This document shows positions 1-12,265 of a stretch of DNA of 64,000 nt, piece after piece (position 1 is the stretch's first letter; the number at the start of each line of letters is the position of its first letter). The notes under the pieces are model-generated. The model was not told the DNA's origin and searched no databases. It saw only the letters and a list, made by a program, of their open reading frames with translations. The position numbers were made by a program, and so were the translations under genes. Location of the stretch: positions 6,138,001 through 6,202,000 of the forward strand of contig CM070723.1 of assembly GCA_036346275.1 (NCBI GenBank), read 5' to 3'. This DNA is from Otatea glauca. Lineage: Eukaryota; Streptophyta; Magnoliopsida; Poales; Poaceae.

Positions 1-431
1 TTGGTTAAAAAAGTGTGCAATTATCTGAATCTTCCTAGGCTGCCGATTTGTGTAATTAGATTATGCGACTCATCCATGCAATGTCCTCCGGGCGTGCATC
101 TAATTAAGCATCTGTAACCTTATGTGGATTTAACTTTTCAATTAATTTGTTAGTTGCATTAATGTAGATTATATTTTGTTTGGTTGAGAATGTCTTTTTG
201 ACTTCTCTCGACGAGATGGTGTTCCAACAAAGTTCTGACCAACTCACCATCATAATAAGACACTATAATGACACTTCGTTGACGGGATTTACAAGAGTAC
301 CCATTGATGAGCTGCATAAATGCTATTGGTATTTTTTTGCTATGTAGCTGATCGTTTAGGTCGCAGAAGAAACTACATTTGTAGTTGTTATATATGTAAT
401 GATCCGGTTGTTTAAATTTAATGGTGTATAG
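1..431 (+). other. Intron of the DAHP synthase gene (3' part)
   Basis: AT-rich non-coding DNA ending in a polypyrimidine-poor but usable acceptor (…tatag) at 427-431, directly before a codon-perfect DAHP synthase exon. The upstream exons lie outside the window. I see no other feature here. Confidence 0.75.
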
Positions 432-2324
432 GTACCATGAATTGGCACATAGGGTGGACGAGGCCCTTGGCTTCATGACTGCGGCAGGGCTGACATTGGA
501 CCATCCGATAATGACGACTACAGACTTCTGGACTTCCCACGAGTGCCTCCTCTTACCATATGAGCAAGCTCTTACCCGTGAGGACTCCACAAGTGGCCTT
601 TTCTATGACTGCTCGGCCCACATGCTGTGGGTTGGTGAGCGCACTCGCCAACTCGATGGGGCTCATGTTGAATTCCTCCGTGGTGTTGCCAACCCTCTTG
701 GCATAAAGGTCAGCATTGAATTCATTGTCATATAGGTTTAAGTGAAATCCAAATGCTGCCTTCAATGTCTTGTGGACGCTGCAATTCAATATGTGCAACT
801 TGTGGAATGTAGGTGAGCCATAAAATGAACCCCAGTGACTTGGTGAAGCTGATCGAGATTTTAAACCCATCAAACAAGCCTGGGAGGATAACCATAATTA
901 CAAGGATGGGGGCAGAGAACATGAGGGTGAAGTTGCCTCATCTCATCCGTGCTGTCCGCAGATCTGGACAGATTGTCACATGGATTACTGATCCTATGCA
1001 TGGGAACACCATCAAGGCCCCATGTGGTCTGAAGACTCGTCCATTTGACTCCATTCTGGTGAGTATCTTTCTACTCTGGAACCTACTGCATGCCTGCTTT
1101 GCTAGTATTCTTTCCTAGTATGATGCAGCCTCTATAAGCAATATAAGCAATTTAATCAATCTCACATAAGCAACTGTATTGGACAATTTGAATGATACCT
1201 GGAGTAGTATATTACTCTGTTTCTGTATAAGAATGTTACACTTTTGGACATATGTTCACTACCTGTCAAGAAAGTCTTACACAAGGATTTGTAGACATCT
1301 GTTCTTCGGCATGAAAATTGAAAGGAAAAATGTATTACAAGATAGCTTGTGAAATGATATAATAGACAAGGACATTATGTTTCTTGCACAATGACATGTT
1401 TTCTGATAATTGAAAATCAGTATGAATTATTGCGGTAAATATCATTTATTAACTATGTATTCGTTTGCTTATCTCCATCCTCGGTCACAACAGTATGTCT
1501 GTTCTGTTATTCAGTAGAAGTTGGTCCACTTATTCTCTGTAAGTCAGTGGTCGATTAGAGTATTGGGGATTGAAGAATCCTGTCAAAGCTATTGCATACT
1601 ATGGATCTGCATTCCAGACATCACTATTAATTTGAGTGTCACCTTTGGATGTTCTCATGGCAATCACGATTAATAAATAGCAGGTTGAAGTTCTACATAC
1701 CTACACAGTTACATCGTTGTTTTCTTTTAAAGTGCAATTTAAGTGATAGAGTATTTTAAGTGTACTTTAACAAGTATGACATATAGCAATCTAAAAACAA
1801 CAGCTTGGAGCTTATTTTTGACCTGCAAATGTCACATGTCTGATTGTAGCCATTCTTGGTAGTGATCTGAATATCTGATAGCAGCCATTGCCTGACTAAT
1901 GCTCCTTTGAATAATTGAGAAAATTCTTTTTATTTTGAATATAGTAGAGCAATTCGACCATGTTGAATTGGTTGAGATAATTGCTTTGCGTATGTTCCCT
2001 GTTTAAACTCATTGGACTAAGCATGACCTTTGATATGTCTAACAGGCTGAAGTACGTGCTTTCTTCGACGTGCATGATCAAGAAGGGAGTCACCCAGGAG
2101 GTATCCACCTGGAAATGACCGGACAGAACGTAACTGAGTGCATTGGTGGATCGCGAACTGTGACCTTCGATGACCTGAACGATCGCTACCACACGCACTG
2201 CGACCCAAGGCTGAACGCATCCCAATCTCTAGAGCTCGCCTTCATCATCGCCGAGAGGCTCAGGAAGAGGAGGATGCGGTCAGGGCTCAACAACAACTTG
2301 CCACTGCCTCCACTGGCATTCTAA
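432..2324 (+). CDS. Class II DAHP synthase, C-terminal three exons (partial at 5' end)
   Basis: 3-deoxy-D-arabino-heptulosonate 7-phosphate synthase condenses PEP with erythrose 4-phosphate, the first step of the shikimate pathway in plastids. Exons are 432-708, 813-1058 and 2046-2324, with GT-AG borders (donors at 709 and 1059, acceptors ending at 812 and 2045). They join in frame and give about 266 residues, roughly the C-terminal half of a plant enzyme of a little over 500. Visible motifs: HELAHRVDEALGFM, TSHECLLLPYEQALTR, the substrate loop WVGERTR, and three of the metal ligands known for class II enzymes: His in DPMHGNT, Glu in GGIHLEMTG and Asp in CDPRLN. The reading frame is undamaged, so the gene looks functional. 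Its N-terminus and plastid transit peptide lie upstream of the window. The family assignment is firm; which paralogue it is cannot be told. Confidence 0.96.
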
Positions 2325-2640
2325 ACGGATGATCAGGGATGTGTAGGATAGTTGCAACTTGCAAGTGGTGACCGATGCGTGTTTTATTTATTGATGCTTG
2401 TATGGTCTGACACACCTCATGAGCAATAGGTACTTGTCGAGAGGATATTAGTACCATACCTGTTGTGTTGTACTCTGTTTTTCTTCGTTTACCTTTTGAA
2501 TGTAGCCTTTGAGCCGTTGATATTGAAGACAGGAAAAAAATAAAGCAGAGAGTTCGCTTGGTGAACTGGAACACAAACTTGGAGCTTCTCTCTAGTGATG
2601 TGAGGTGTGTCGTGCAGTTTGACATGGTTGTTTTGTAAAC
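2325..2640 (+). other. 3' UTR of the DAHP synthase gene
   Basis: Non-coding DNA directly after the TAA stop. An AATAAA polyadenylation-type signal lies near 2537. The exact cleavage site cannot be seen; 2640 is an estimate. Confidence 0.5.
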
Positions 2641-2726
2641 ATTAGTGGAAGGAAGTTAAATTGCGTCGAATGCTATGTGTGTTGTGATGATTTGAACTGT
2701 ATACTGCCGATGCTTGTCAGTTTCCG

Positions 2727-2752
2727 CTAGAGGTGCATGTCTACACCTCTAG
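2727..2752. repeat. Perfect 9-bp hairpin downstream of DAHP synthase
   Basis: Arms CTAGAGGTG (2727-2735) and CACCTCTAG (2744-2752) are exact reverse complements around an 8-nt loop. It lies about 400 bp after the stop codon, in otherwise featureless DNA (2640-2920). It could be the end of a small element or chance; no function is claimed. Confidence 0.5.
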
Positions 2753-3384
2753 AGGTCGATCTGAAGCGAGTGCTATTACATGTTTGGTTTGGCCGTGCAG
2801 GTTTATAAACCGAAGAAATTTGTGTTCCAATCAATTCACGTTCAATGCTTGTAGCCCATAGCTTTAGTCTTTTGAAACTCGATCGAGCTCTGTAAATGTT
2901 GCACGATTAAGCTCAAGACCTTATTGGACAGCATCAGGTCATGGCAAGTGCGTGGTGTTCCATATAAGAACAGTTGCTACTTGCTTGGGGAGACGGCTGT
3001 AAGAGCTTCTGTCAGGATAACAAGCTCTAGGAAGGTGATATGTGCACCTTCAACATCGTCGAAACTACCCTGTGGCATGTCATCATCAAACATAGCTAAG
3101 CTACAGGTAGATAGATTACCAGTTCATCTATATGCGTTGCCTAGTTCTATCGCCATTTTAAGTAAAAAACAGTTAGCAAACAACATCGAAATATAAACAT
3201 GACATGCACACATCATTTCAGCACAAACAAAATACATTTACACATTCACATAATCAAATGTTCAACCTATATATTATAACTCAAAAATATCAAATCTGTT
3301 CAAATACATCCATAATATCCAAAGGGTAAAAACATATCAATAAATTACATTACAACTGACATATATCAGAGTTTACACGATACT

Positions 3385-5264
3385 TCAGTTGTGATTCAGC
3401 GTTGGACAATACTTAAAAGTGTGCCCCATCTCGTTGCAAATGGAGCATTTCTTCACTCGACGGCCACATTCTGTAGCGTCCATATCATTCTGGATATGTC
3501 TTGTTTGGCGTCGTCTGACTCTCTTAAGCCTGTCGATGTTCGGAACCCACCTTATATACTCCCACATGTAATGGTCAATAAATGAACCAACCACACTGAT
3601 ACCATACATTTCTCTGTTCCAAGTTGCATTCACCGCCTCCTTCAAGAAATATTGATCCATGAATATGCTCAGAGCTATACGAATGGTGGAACATGCAGCC
3701 ATTACCTGCGCATAAGGCCTGTGTAACAGAAGGGGCTTGTTGCATGTGCAGGAACAACTCCGTCTCCTAAGGGTGCACTCCTGTAGAACTCTACTGTGGT
3801 TCATCTCACGACCGCCTTTGTCCCTAAACAATATCTCAAAACGCAATTCACTCATCCCCATCTTGAAAGCTCTGTGCATCTCCCCTTTTTTTGCTTTTAT
3901 CTTCCATCTATTCACTGATCATATATAAGTACTTTATGGTAGGATTATTCATGTCAACCAACGTCTTCACATGACGATCTACGAAGTACTTTGTAATCCC
4001 ACGAAGAACTCTCTCAACTATAGCAACGAGGGGAAGGGGTCTTAGGCCCCTCATCACCCAATTGTACACCTCTGCCAGGTTAGTCATCATGACAACGTAC
4101 CTTGCACTGTCCGTGTTGTAAAGCAAAGCCCACTTCTCTTTTGACTTATTTTTAATCCATTCGGAGAAGCACTTCGTCGCCTTGCCAGTCCTCCTAACCA
4201 ATTGCGGAGGGTCCATAGGTAAGTCATGAAGTGCTACGGGGGCCTCTTCCGTGCTAGGAGTCGGGTTCTTCGCAGCATTTGTTGTATGCTTCCTCGTCAC
4301 TTCGTCTAGCTTCGTCCATAGTGAATCGAACTTCCCCTGCTGATTCTTGTCACACAACATCTTGAACATCTTTGTTAGAATCTTGTTTCTGAATTTCTTG
4401 TAAAAGTTCACCCTATGTGCCGCTTGAGCCACCTACTCTGCATATCTGTCCATGGAGTCGGCTCACCTTCACCTTGCTACAACTGCAAAGTTACCTTCAA
4501 CAACCCAGGGTGACGATCATGTATTACACAAACCCGAGGTCAGTTGCCGACGATTCCGACTTTCACATTCCTCAGAAAGCAAAGCCAGCTATCTGTGTTC
4601 TCACTCTCCACAAAAGCTAGCGGACGGGAAGAACCTAATTGTTGCCATCTACTCCAATGGCAGTCAAAATCCGCCCCTTGTACTTCCCAGTCAAGAATGT
4701 GTCATCCACGCAAAGCAATGGTCAGCAATGTCTGAATGTGTTGATGCACGCACAAAATGCGAAAAATGCTCTCTTCAGAATCATCTCCCCTGGGAAGCAC
4801 TGCGAGGGCTTCTCAAAAATATCCACAACTATCCCAGCATTCCTTCCTTGAATGGCTTGAAGTATGTGGGGCAGGTTCTAATATGAGTCTTCTTACGTAC
4901 CGAACCTAGTTTCTAGGGTTTTCTACTTTGCCCTTTAGGCCTTTGCATGGCTTATGGTGTACTGAAATCTCTGCTCTATTGCAAGTATAATAGAACGGGG
5001 CTCGAGATCCAGGTTGCCAATGATCTTTCCATACATTACGTTTGCAACAAAGCCTGAAGAGATGTTTCTATGTGATTACATAGACTCTGTCATCACACAT
5101 GTATGTAGAACGACTATAAAGCACTTCCAAACGATATCCCACCTAGGCTGGTATGCATGAACACGCCATGGGCACCCCTCCATCTCGCACCTAACGTCAT
5201 AAACCCGTGGTGATGACTTAACAACCTTAAATGGTCTCCACATTGACATTGCCCATTTCTTCAC
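3385..5264 (-). pseudogene. Decayed MULE (MuDR-type) transposase
   Basis: Minus-strand pieces lie in the order of a plant Mutator-like transposase. At 5264-5076 is the N-terminal MuDR DNA-binding part (FKVVKSSPRVYDVRC, then CPWRVHAY). At about 4885-4440 is the DDE core, with the first catalytic Asp region (LCVDDTFLTGKYKG) and a DRH motif, interrupted by several stops and frameshifts. At 4432-3908 is the region after the core. At 3915-3385 is the C-terminus, with a SWIM-type Cys/His patch (CSCTCNKPLLLH) and a CCHC zinc knuckle (CSICNEMGHTFKYC). The breaks mean it cannot make active transposase. Clear terminal inverted repeats were not found, so the element borders stay open. Confidence 0.85.
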
Positions 5265-6440
5265 AGCCTTCTATACCTCTCACTTACTTTTGTAAATTGC
5301 CCCCAACTGCACCTCGTTCCCACTATACTCCCATTGAAAACCTTCACCGTCATTCACTACTACAATTTTGAACTAGTAGTCCTCTTACTCATCAGGGTAA
5401 CGCTCATCGCGTCGAACCTCACCATCAACGCAAATATTATCATCAGATAAAGCCTCGTACTCCCGGTCCACTACCCTTCTATATGTTCCCCTTCGTCTGC
5501 AATACCCATGGGTTCTTGCCTCTGCGGTAAGGGAGTGTCAGCTTGTTCATCTTGCACTATGTCCTCCCCCTCACCCACGTCTTAACTCAATAAGGATGCA
5601 TGACTACGGCTAGACTCCCCAACTTCTTCCGCAACAGCATCCACGGCCTCCTCTATCATCGTATGGCTGGAAGCAACAATCTGAAATGCTTATGCCAACA
5701 ACACTAGAGGCCATCATCTCTCCTTAGCCACTCTTATATAAGAGCTCTCCAACTTTGGCCCCTTCAGTTCTAGTAACTTCTAGTACATGCATTCCCTTGA
5801 TCGACATCCGATACCATGCAACTTCAATTACTCAGGTCAGTGTCCAATGAGAACATGTTGTATAACCATCTCCTAACAGTGCCCTAAGGACGCTCTCCTG
5901 CACTCGACAAACTACCTATCACACTTGAAAAATAACCTAGTTTCACCTCTTGGGCTCCCATGTGTGGAACTCCTACATAGTATATTTTGAAATGGTTTCG
6001 GTCATCCATACCTACGGCACATTTAGCTCTCCTATTAATACCAATATGCAAATATTTACAAGAAGTGTTATTGATCTAAATGTATCTACAACAATATTTT
6101 TAATCTACCCATATGTACTAACTAGTTATGAGTCTACAAATAACTACACAATTATTACTACGCAACATACCTAAATATTGACAAATATTTACAGAAAATC
6201 ATAATGATCTAAATGAACCTATAAAAATATTTTTAATCTGCCCATATCTACCAACAAATTACTACTCTACAAATATCTACATAATTATTACTAGTCTACA
6301 TAACTAAATACCTACACATCTAATTAATTTAGTTTTCTAACCTAGGATTCAAAAGTACAAAATAGGAGATTAAAATTCAAACCTTCAAATGTAGGCCGAA
6401 CTTCTCCTCCTCCTCCCCTGCCTCTTCCTCCTCCCTCTTC
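5265..6440 (-). mobile_element. Probable N-terminal and 5' non-coding remnant of the MULE
   Basis: No intact frame. On the minus strand at about 5350-5650 short stretches rich in Asp/Glu codons fit the acidic region that precedes the DNA-binding part in this family. From 5900 to 6380 the DNA is AT-rich with repeated words such as the ctacaaat(a/t) and tatctac types. This is inferred from position rather than a diagnostic motif. Confidence 0.4.
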
Positions 6441-6499
6441 TTGCCCTCCTTCTTTCCCCCTCACATTCTATTCTCTTTTCCTCTTCTTCACCCTTTCCT

Positions 6500-6810
6500 T
6501 TTCTTTCTCTCGGTTTGCTCTGGGGCACACGGGCGAGGATTGGCCAGCCGCACGGCTTTTATAATGCGGTTTCTATCGTCAGTTGAAATGGCCACAAGAA
6601 CCGTCAATCGCCATTTCGATTGGCAAGAGAAACCGCATGTCACCAGTCCAACTAGCAATTAATGGCATGGCTTCGAGCTGGCGCATTTATGGCCAGTTCA
6701 AACGATGACTGACTTCCTGTCACCGTTCCAATTGGCGACACAAATTCATCGTTATTTGGACTGGTGACTATACTGTGTCGCCAATCAGAAAGGCAACAGT
6801 GGCCTACTTC
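6500..6810. repeat. Degenerate subterminal-type repeats
   Basis: Short words related to (g)tcaccagtcca and ttggcgaca recur in both orientations, for example near 6575, 6605, 6640, 6685, 6720 and 6760. Such arrays are common just inside plant DNA transposon ends. They may mark the 5' end of the MULE at 2.9-6.4 kb or the edge of another element. No terminal repeat pair or target duplication was recognised. Confidence 0.35.
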
Positions 6811-7136
6811 TATAATTTTTCTTTTTGGCTTATTATTTTTGTAATTTTTTATTTTTCGTGTATTATTTAAAAAAAATTCCTACATCCGCGGCTACTCCCC
6901 GACTCCCAAGGGCGATGTCAACACCATCCTGGCCACCAGCAGCATCGGTCTCATCCTGGTCTACTTCATAGGCTTCAAGCCGTAATAGAGCTGTGCAAAG
7001 ACCATTTTACCCATCCCATCTCTTATTCCTCCTTCGAGTTCCTCACTGACAATGCAGAGGATCCGGTGATGTTGTTGGCCACTGCTAATGAACCACGACC
7101 ATGGCTACTCCTATCCTCAACCTCTAGCTCCACCAG

Positions 7137-7529
7137 TCACCACAACACCGCCGCCGACAGCTGTTCGCTCCCGTGGCCACCGATGATGCCATCCTCGCTG
7201 GTGCTGAGCTCGGACTCCACCTCCCATGCTCCCAAATCCGCTACTCCAGGCCACTCCATCCTCCACGAGCACGTCGAGGTGAATGCCTCGACCTCCTGAA
7301 CTTCACCGTGCACATGCCCAAGCCTCTCCGTTGCCGCATCCTGGCACGACGAGCACCTCGATGTGCCATGGGAAGCCACTGTAGCCAGAGCTCCTCCGGC
7401 CATCTCCATCCAAAAGGACATCTCGACTAGCTTCCTCTCATCAATGCCATTGGGCCCACACCACCCCAATTTCAGACCAACGCCGTCGTGGTGGAGGTGG
7501 AGATCTAAGCTAGCAATTGTTGGGGGCAC
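7137..7529 (-). other. Unrecognised open frame in GC-rich DNA
   Basis: A 130-codon open frame on the minus strand, overlapped by several plus-strand frames of similar length. I recognise no family. The composition (Ala, Ser, Gly, His rich) and overlapping frames on both strands suggest open GC-rich DNA rather than a gene. The surroundings (6810-8000) hold no recognisable gene; at 7865-7955 the word gggcaaatcatcaa and its complement occur, as in a decayed inverted repeat. Confidence 0.15.
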
Positions 7530-8009
7530 GCGAGGCGGTGGCTCTTGCTAGCGACACAGTTGCCGCCCTTGCCCATCGCCACTGGGGCGAACGGTGCGCC
7601 GGTTTGTGGTTGCCACTCGCCATCCACGTGTCCACGGGCAAGTCGGTGTGGGAAACATGCAGTGTGGAGCAAGAGCAATGCAAGCGCGCAGCGTCGATGG
7701 GGACAAAGAAGACATTGATTACATCTGGAAGCCGGTGCGAGTGATTTGTGGGAAAGGAGAGAGAGAATGGAGGAGGAGGATTTTGGGAAGAAGAGGAAGA
7801 GACGAGGTTAAATGGTTAATATTGGTATTTTGGCAAAAGTAGACCAAAAAATGAAAAAAATTGTTGATTTGCCCTCATTTACTTGTGCTATTGAGACATC
7901 ATGGGGCAAATCATCAATTGCACCAACTAAAATAGGGCAAATCATCAAATCTCTCAAAAATAAAATCTAGCGAAGTCAATGCCGAAGGCATAAAAAGGAA
8001 AGGATGTTA

Positions 8010-8277
8010 TTGTTGAGGTATGATAGGAGTCTAAGTCAGAGTCTATGTTTGGACTCTATTTTGTTCTAGATGAATTCGAATCTATCTCTACGAATCTGAA
8101 TTTATCTCTTATACTATAAATGTGGCACCTTATTGTACATGAGAATCAATCAAATAAAGGGAAAGAGTTTTGCCTCCCTATATCGTGTGTGCTCCCTGTG
8201 ATTCTCCTTGTGATTGTTCTTGCTATTTTATCGGTGCATTGCGGTTGATCTACGGTGGGCGTCATCGTTTTACAACA
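8010..8277 (+). mobile_element. Ty1/copia-type LTR (short)
   Basis: This looks like a short LTR. It starts at about TTGAGGTATGATAGG, has a TATA-like ACTATAAATG near 8115, an AATAAA-type signal (atcaaataaaggg) near 8150, and ends in …tttacaaca. It is followed at once by TGTTATGAGCACGAAGC, which resembles the primer-binding region of a group of plant copia elements. Both borders are good to a few bases only. The 3' LTR of the same element was not found. Confidence 0.55.
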
Positions 8278-9685
8278 TGTTATGAGCACGAAGCTCCGTC
8301 GAGGCCAATCAAGATCGTCTGCCTACATCAATCGATACTGCATCGAATTCGACTGGCATAAAGTGCTTAAATCTACTACCGGTCATACGTAAGTTCGTGA
8401 CAAATAAGTAAATCGCACCATAGCAGTTTCTTAATCCCACAGATTAATTTTCCCTAATTGCCTCGATTACTTGTTAATCTATCTGAAAATTGAGGGTTTT
8501 AAGTAGCTACTGTTAATTGACAAAAATCTTTTCATCTGAGCGGCTATGCTTGTCGCATTGAGCAGCACACCACAACCTACGGTGTCGTCCATGCCATGCG
8601 TTAGCCTCATCCAGTGCCTAGCCATGCTCTAGCGCACACCGGCACCACCACATTTCCGCGTTGGCCTTGCCCTTCTGTGTGCCCAACGGCCTAACCGTGT
8701 GGCTACATCCCCATGCCCGTGCAGGCCGTACCGACCGTGCCGCAAGCCCACACCTGAAGTGCTTAACGATCAAGCTACCGTGACCTGCTGGCAACTACGC
8801 AGGACACATCGACCTGCCCCCGAAGCGCCCAACGGCCAGGCTACCGCGTTCGACCAGCGCCCCGACCATCAAACTGCCACGCTCGACTAGCGCCCCGACC
8901 ATCAAATTGCCACGCCCGATCACACCAGCCTACAACCACGCCTGCATGATATGCATTGTGCAACCATGCCGGCCTACAGCCGCACTGTGCGTCACATTGG
9001 CCACCTCCACCTGCAACCCTCCTCGCCACACTCGGTTGAGCCGTCTACTCCAGTGCCGAATTCGCTCACGCCCATCACCGCGTTGCGCTCGATTGTGCCC
9101 CTGCGCGCACACCGCTCACTAGTCGTCGCCATTTTAGCTGCGTGAAATCCTTGCCGCCTATCGTTGTGGGCCGTCGAGGGTTGACGGCATGTGGGTCGCG
9201 ACCAACCCGCCCGCACGGCCCACAGGCTGTACAGCAAAGTTGTTTTCCCAAAAAATGAAAATGGTAGTTTTTCATTTTAACTCCCGAAGATTTGATTATT
9301 TATAGCCGACCACGGGAATATTTTTAAAAGGGCCTTGAAATTCCCTGTGATTCCAAAAATAGTTAATAAATTCTAAAAATTTATATTAAATCATATAAAT
9401 TGAATTTTTAAATATATGGGCTTCCATTAATTTGTTGAATCTTAGACTTAGCACATATTGGAAGCTCTATATCTTTGGATTTATTTTCTCTAGCATAATT
9501 CCATATTTATTTTTACTAAATTTATTTTTCTGTTATTCAACAATTCTGAAAATTGCTTGATAATTAGCAAAAAATTATGATAAATGCTAGAAAAATTATG
9601 GAAATTTTTAGATAATTATCTTCTGAACAGATATAGGCCAAACTATACTAATTCAAGAGTGAGCATGCAATATATTGATTTTGCC
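8278..9685 (+). mobile_element. Leader and degenerate interior of the copia element
   Basis: No intact gene. From 8540 to 9240 the DNA is GC-rich with many short overlapping frames and no recognisable product. From 9240 to 9685 it is AT-rich. It lies between a copia-type LTR and a copia gag remnant, so it is probably element interior or material inserted in it. Confidence 0.4.
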
Positions 9686-9689
9686 AGCA

Positions 9690-10410
9690 GTAAAATTTAA
9701 TCTTGCTTACATATAAGATATATCAAACATCGCAAAGAGGAAATTTACTGAGCTCACCCTAAAAGGCAGCAATTACCTCACTTGGGCAGTGGATGCCAAG
9801 ATTAACCTGATAGCTCGATCTCTTAGAGCTGTTATCACTCAGCCTGAAGCTGACACCCTGGTCTTTCTGAAGCCACCAAGTGTGCGACTGTGCACTTCCT
9901 AAGGCACCATCTCTATACGGACCTAAATGTCAAGTACTTGATGTAGGAGCGCCCCGTTGACACCGTGGAATTCTCTGAAGGAATGATATAACTAGCAAAG
10001 ATCTGCCCTACTGCTAGTAGCACAGCAAGACTAGATCCTCCTACGCTTTTAGGATTTTAAAACAATGGCAATATACAACTCTACTACGCACAAGCTTGTC
10101 TCCAAACTACGTTTCTGCAACCAAAGTTACATATATTGAAATGATAGACAAGACATTATACACTTTCCACCCCAATATGAGGATATTGCAGCAACAGTAC
10201 CATCATGCTAAGTACCAGAAGCACGGTGAGCTTATCTGCATTTTGCTAGAAGCAAAAAAGCATAATGAACTCTTCATGAAGAATCATTATGTCCTCTCTA
10301 ATGGGACACATGAAATGACCGAAGCACATGTAAATGCTCAGCAGCTAGAAATAGCCATAGCTGCGGAAAGGGCCAAAGACTTAAAAGGGGAAAAAAGAAG
10401 AATGGCATAA
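9690..10410 (+). pseudogene. Ty1/copia gag remnant
   Basis: Translation from about 9735 shows FTELTLKGSNYLTWAVDAKI, the usual start of copia Gag (UBN2-type region). After a frame break, 10096-10410 is open for 104 residues containing the conserved IDKTLYTFHPNMRILQQQY and the following helical stretch. A stop and frameshifts occur near 9960-10090, so the gene is broken. No zinc knuckle, integrase or reverse transcriptase follows. Known copia Gag packages the element RNA; this copy cannot do so alone. Confidence 0.8.
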
Positions 10411-10884
10411 TACAGTGGAGAAGAGATAAGCCCTAGTGAAAAAGTAGAGGTAAAGGATAAGGGAGCTTCTAGAAGCAAGGCTCAGCTAACAACCCTGTTA
10501 TTTTTCCCCATCGGTCAGTGCTCAACAGCAAAGCGACTTAAATAAATCAGCGAGTAAACCTAAAATAATAGCTAGACCCATGTGTTAGCCTCTAGGTTCT
10601 CCTTGGTCTTTCCTCCTCTTCAAAAATCAAACTACTTAAACGAGCTCCCCATAACTTGGTTACTCATATTCTATTGGCACTCTCTCCATCCGAAGTTCAA
10701 ACCACCATAACCTTCAACAATCGGTGTGACCTGGGTCTGTCCTGAAGCCAATTAGCAAAGATAACCAACCCATATACGTCATGGTATGTCTGCAAGAATA
10801 CTACCAAAATGTGGACAGCTATAGGAACCTGCTACATACACATAGTTAGATACTTAAAAAAATATCACAAGAATCAGCAGCCGA
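10411..10884. other. No recognisable gene (end of gag remnant to inverted repeat)
   Basis: Short open stretches only. It follows the copia gag remnant and stops at the outer border of the left inverted-repeat arm. I see nothing else in it. Confidence 0.5.
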
Positions 10885-11469
10885 ATACTACATAATAGTC
10901 CAAACATATTATTCAGGAACTTGTTATATTTGTTCGATGTTGCTTCATACAGCAGTTTTTGCTGCAAATACGCAAGAGGGGAGAATAGAAATTCTTTCAG
11001 TAATTATAGATCTTTCTTCGATAAGCGATAAGTTTGCATTAAAAAATAGAGCACCAAGCCGCTGCTACTACATATGCAGATAGCATCATAGTTCATAAAC
11101 TAGCCACCCATTATTAACCGGTCAACCAATCCCAGTAGCCACCAACTCAGTATCATAGAGCCCATTTCCTCCAACAAATATGATCACCTCCTCGAGTAAA
11201 ATCTACAGGCAAACTCAACCCTACAATGCAACGAACAAAATATAACTATAACCACAGTATCAAGGCATACTGAACATTAAACTGAAAATACGTAAAGTGT
11301 TGATCCTTTACGTCCAGAAGATGAGAGACAATATCAGCTAGAATGTCCCAAAAATAGTATGCTATAATCATATCCATCTCCTAATACTCCTCCATAACAA
11401 GCATCTCATTATCATCCTGCAAACAAAATTGTTAACCATTAGAACAAACAATCACTAGTAAAAGGTCTA

Positions 11470-12137
11470 TTACAAAAGCACCCACCACCATTTTTCTAGA
11501 GAATGAACATAATAGTGCCTTAAAAAGACAGATGACCCGAATAGGGTTTTGTCATAGGGCTCTTTAATGGACCCATTCGAACATCTCTTCGGCTTTCTGT
11601 TATTTGTATAGATTTGTTCTAGCAACTTGTCTCCTTTAGCGACCTTAATCCACTCCAGTTTACTACTGACTTTGATCTTGATATTGTTCATGTCAAAGCC
11701 AGCCTTCTGTCGTTCATCCAGCATCTTGTAAAACTGACCAAACTGAACTAAGAGAGATAATTTCCTCCCAAGAGAGGTAAACTTGATATGGTTCCCTACT
11801 TTTTCTAGATACCTAAACTTAGAAGCCATATACTTATCATTATCCTCAGGGGGTTCCCCATCAGTTTTACCAGATTGTTGAAACATGGAGGGAAGCCGCC
11901 AAGGCGCGTAAGGAAAGACATCATCACCTCTACAGCATGATTGAAATCCATCTGAATGTTTCCCTTTGTGCTTGGCATACAGGGCATTCTATTGATCACA
12001 CAGCAGTGCCCATCAACCACGAATGCATCTAAAATACACCAATCGCATCCCCAGCTGATGTCTCTTAAGTGAGCTCTAACGAGATGGTGGAAAAGAGAGC
12101 TAACAATCATTAGGCCAGTGTTCGTGAAAGATAACAT
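11470..12137 (-). pseudogene. Unrecognised grass coding remnant, left-arm copy
   Basis: Two overlapping minus-strand frames (12137-11805 and 11886-11470) appear to be one reading frame broken by a frameshift near 11850. Recognisable words are LFHHLVRAHLRD, AFVVDGHCCVINR, STKGNIQMDFNHAVEVMM, then AGFDMNNIKIKVSSKLEWIK, YTNNRKPKR and EPYDKTLFGS. I do not recognise the family. There is no signal peptide, membrane segment or catalytic motif that I can name. The same protein is encoded in mirror image at 17310-17925, so comparison of the two copies shows which stretches existed before the duplication. Confidence 0.6.
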
Positions 12138-12265
12138 CTCAACGGTCCGGTTAATACTACTGACAAGGTGACCAACACTAAACTAGACTGACCTTTGAAG
12201 AGCATTCTCTTTGTGACTCAAGAAATCGTCCAAAGGTTCAGACCAATCCATAAGACAAGCAGGGT

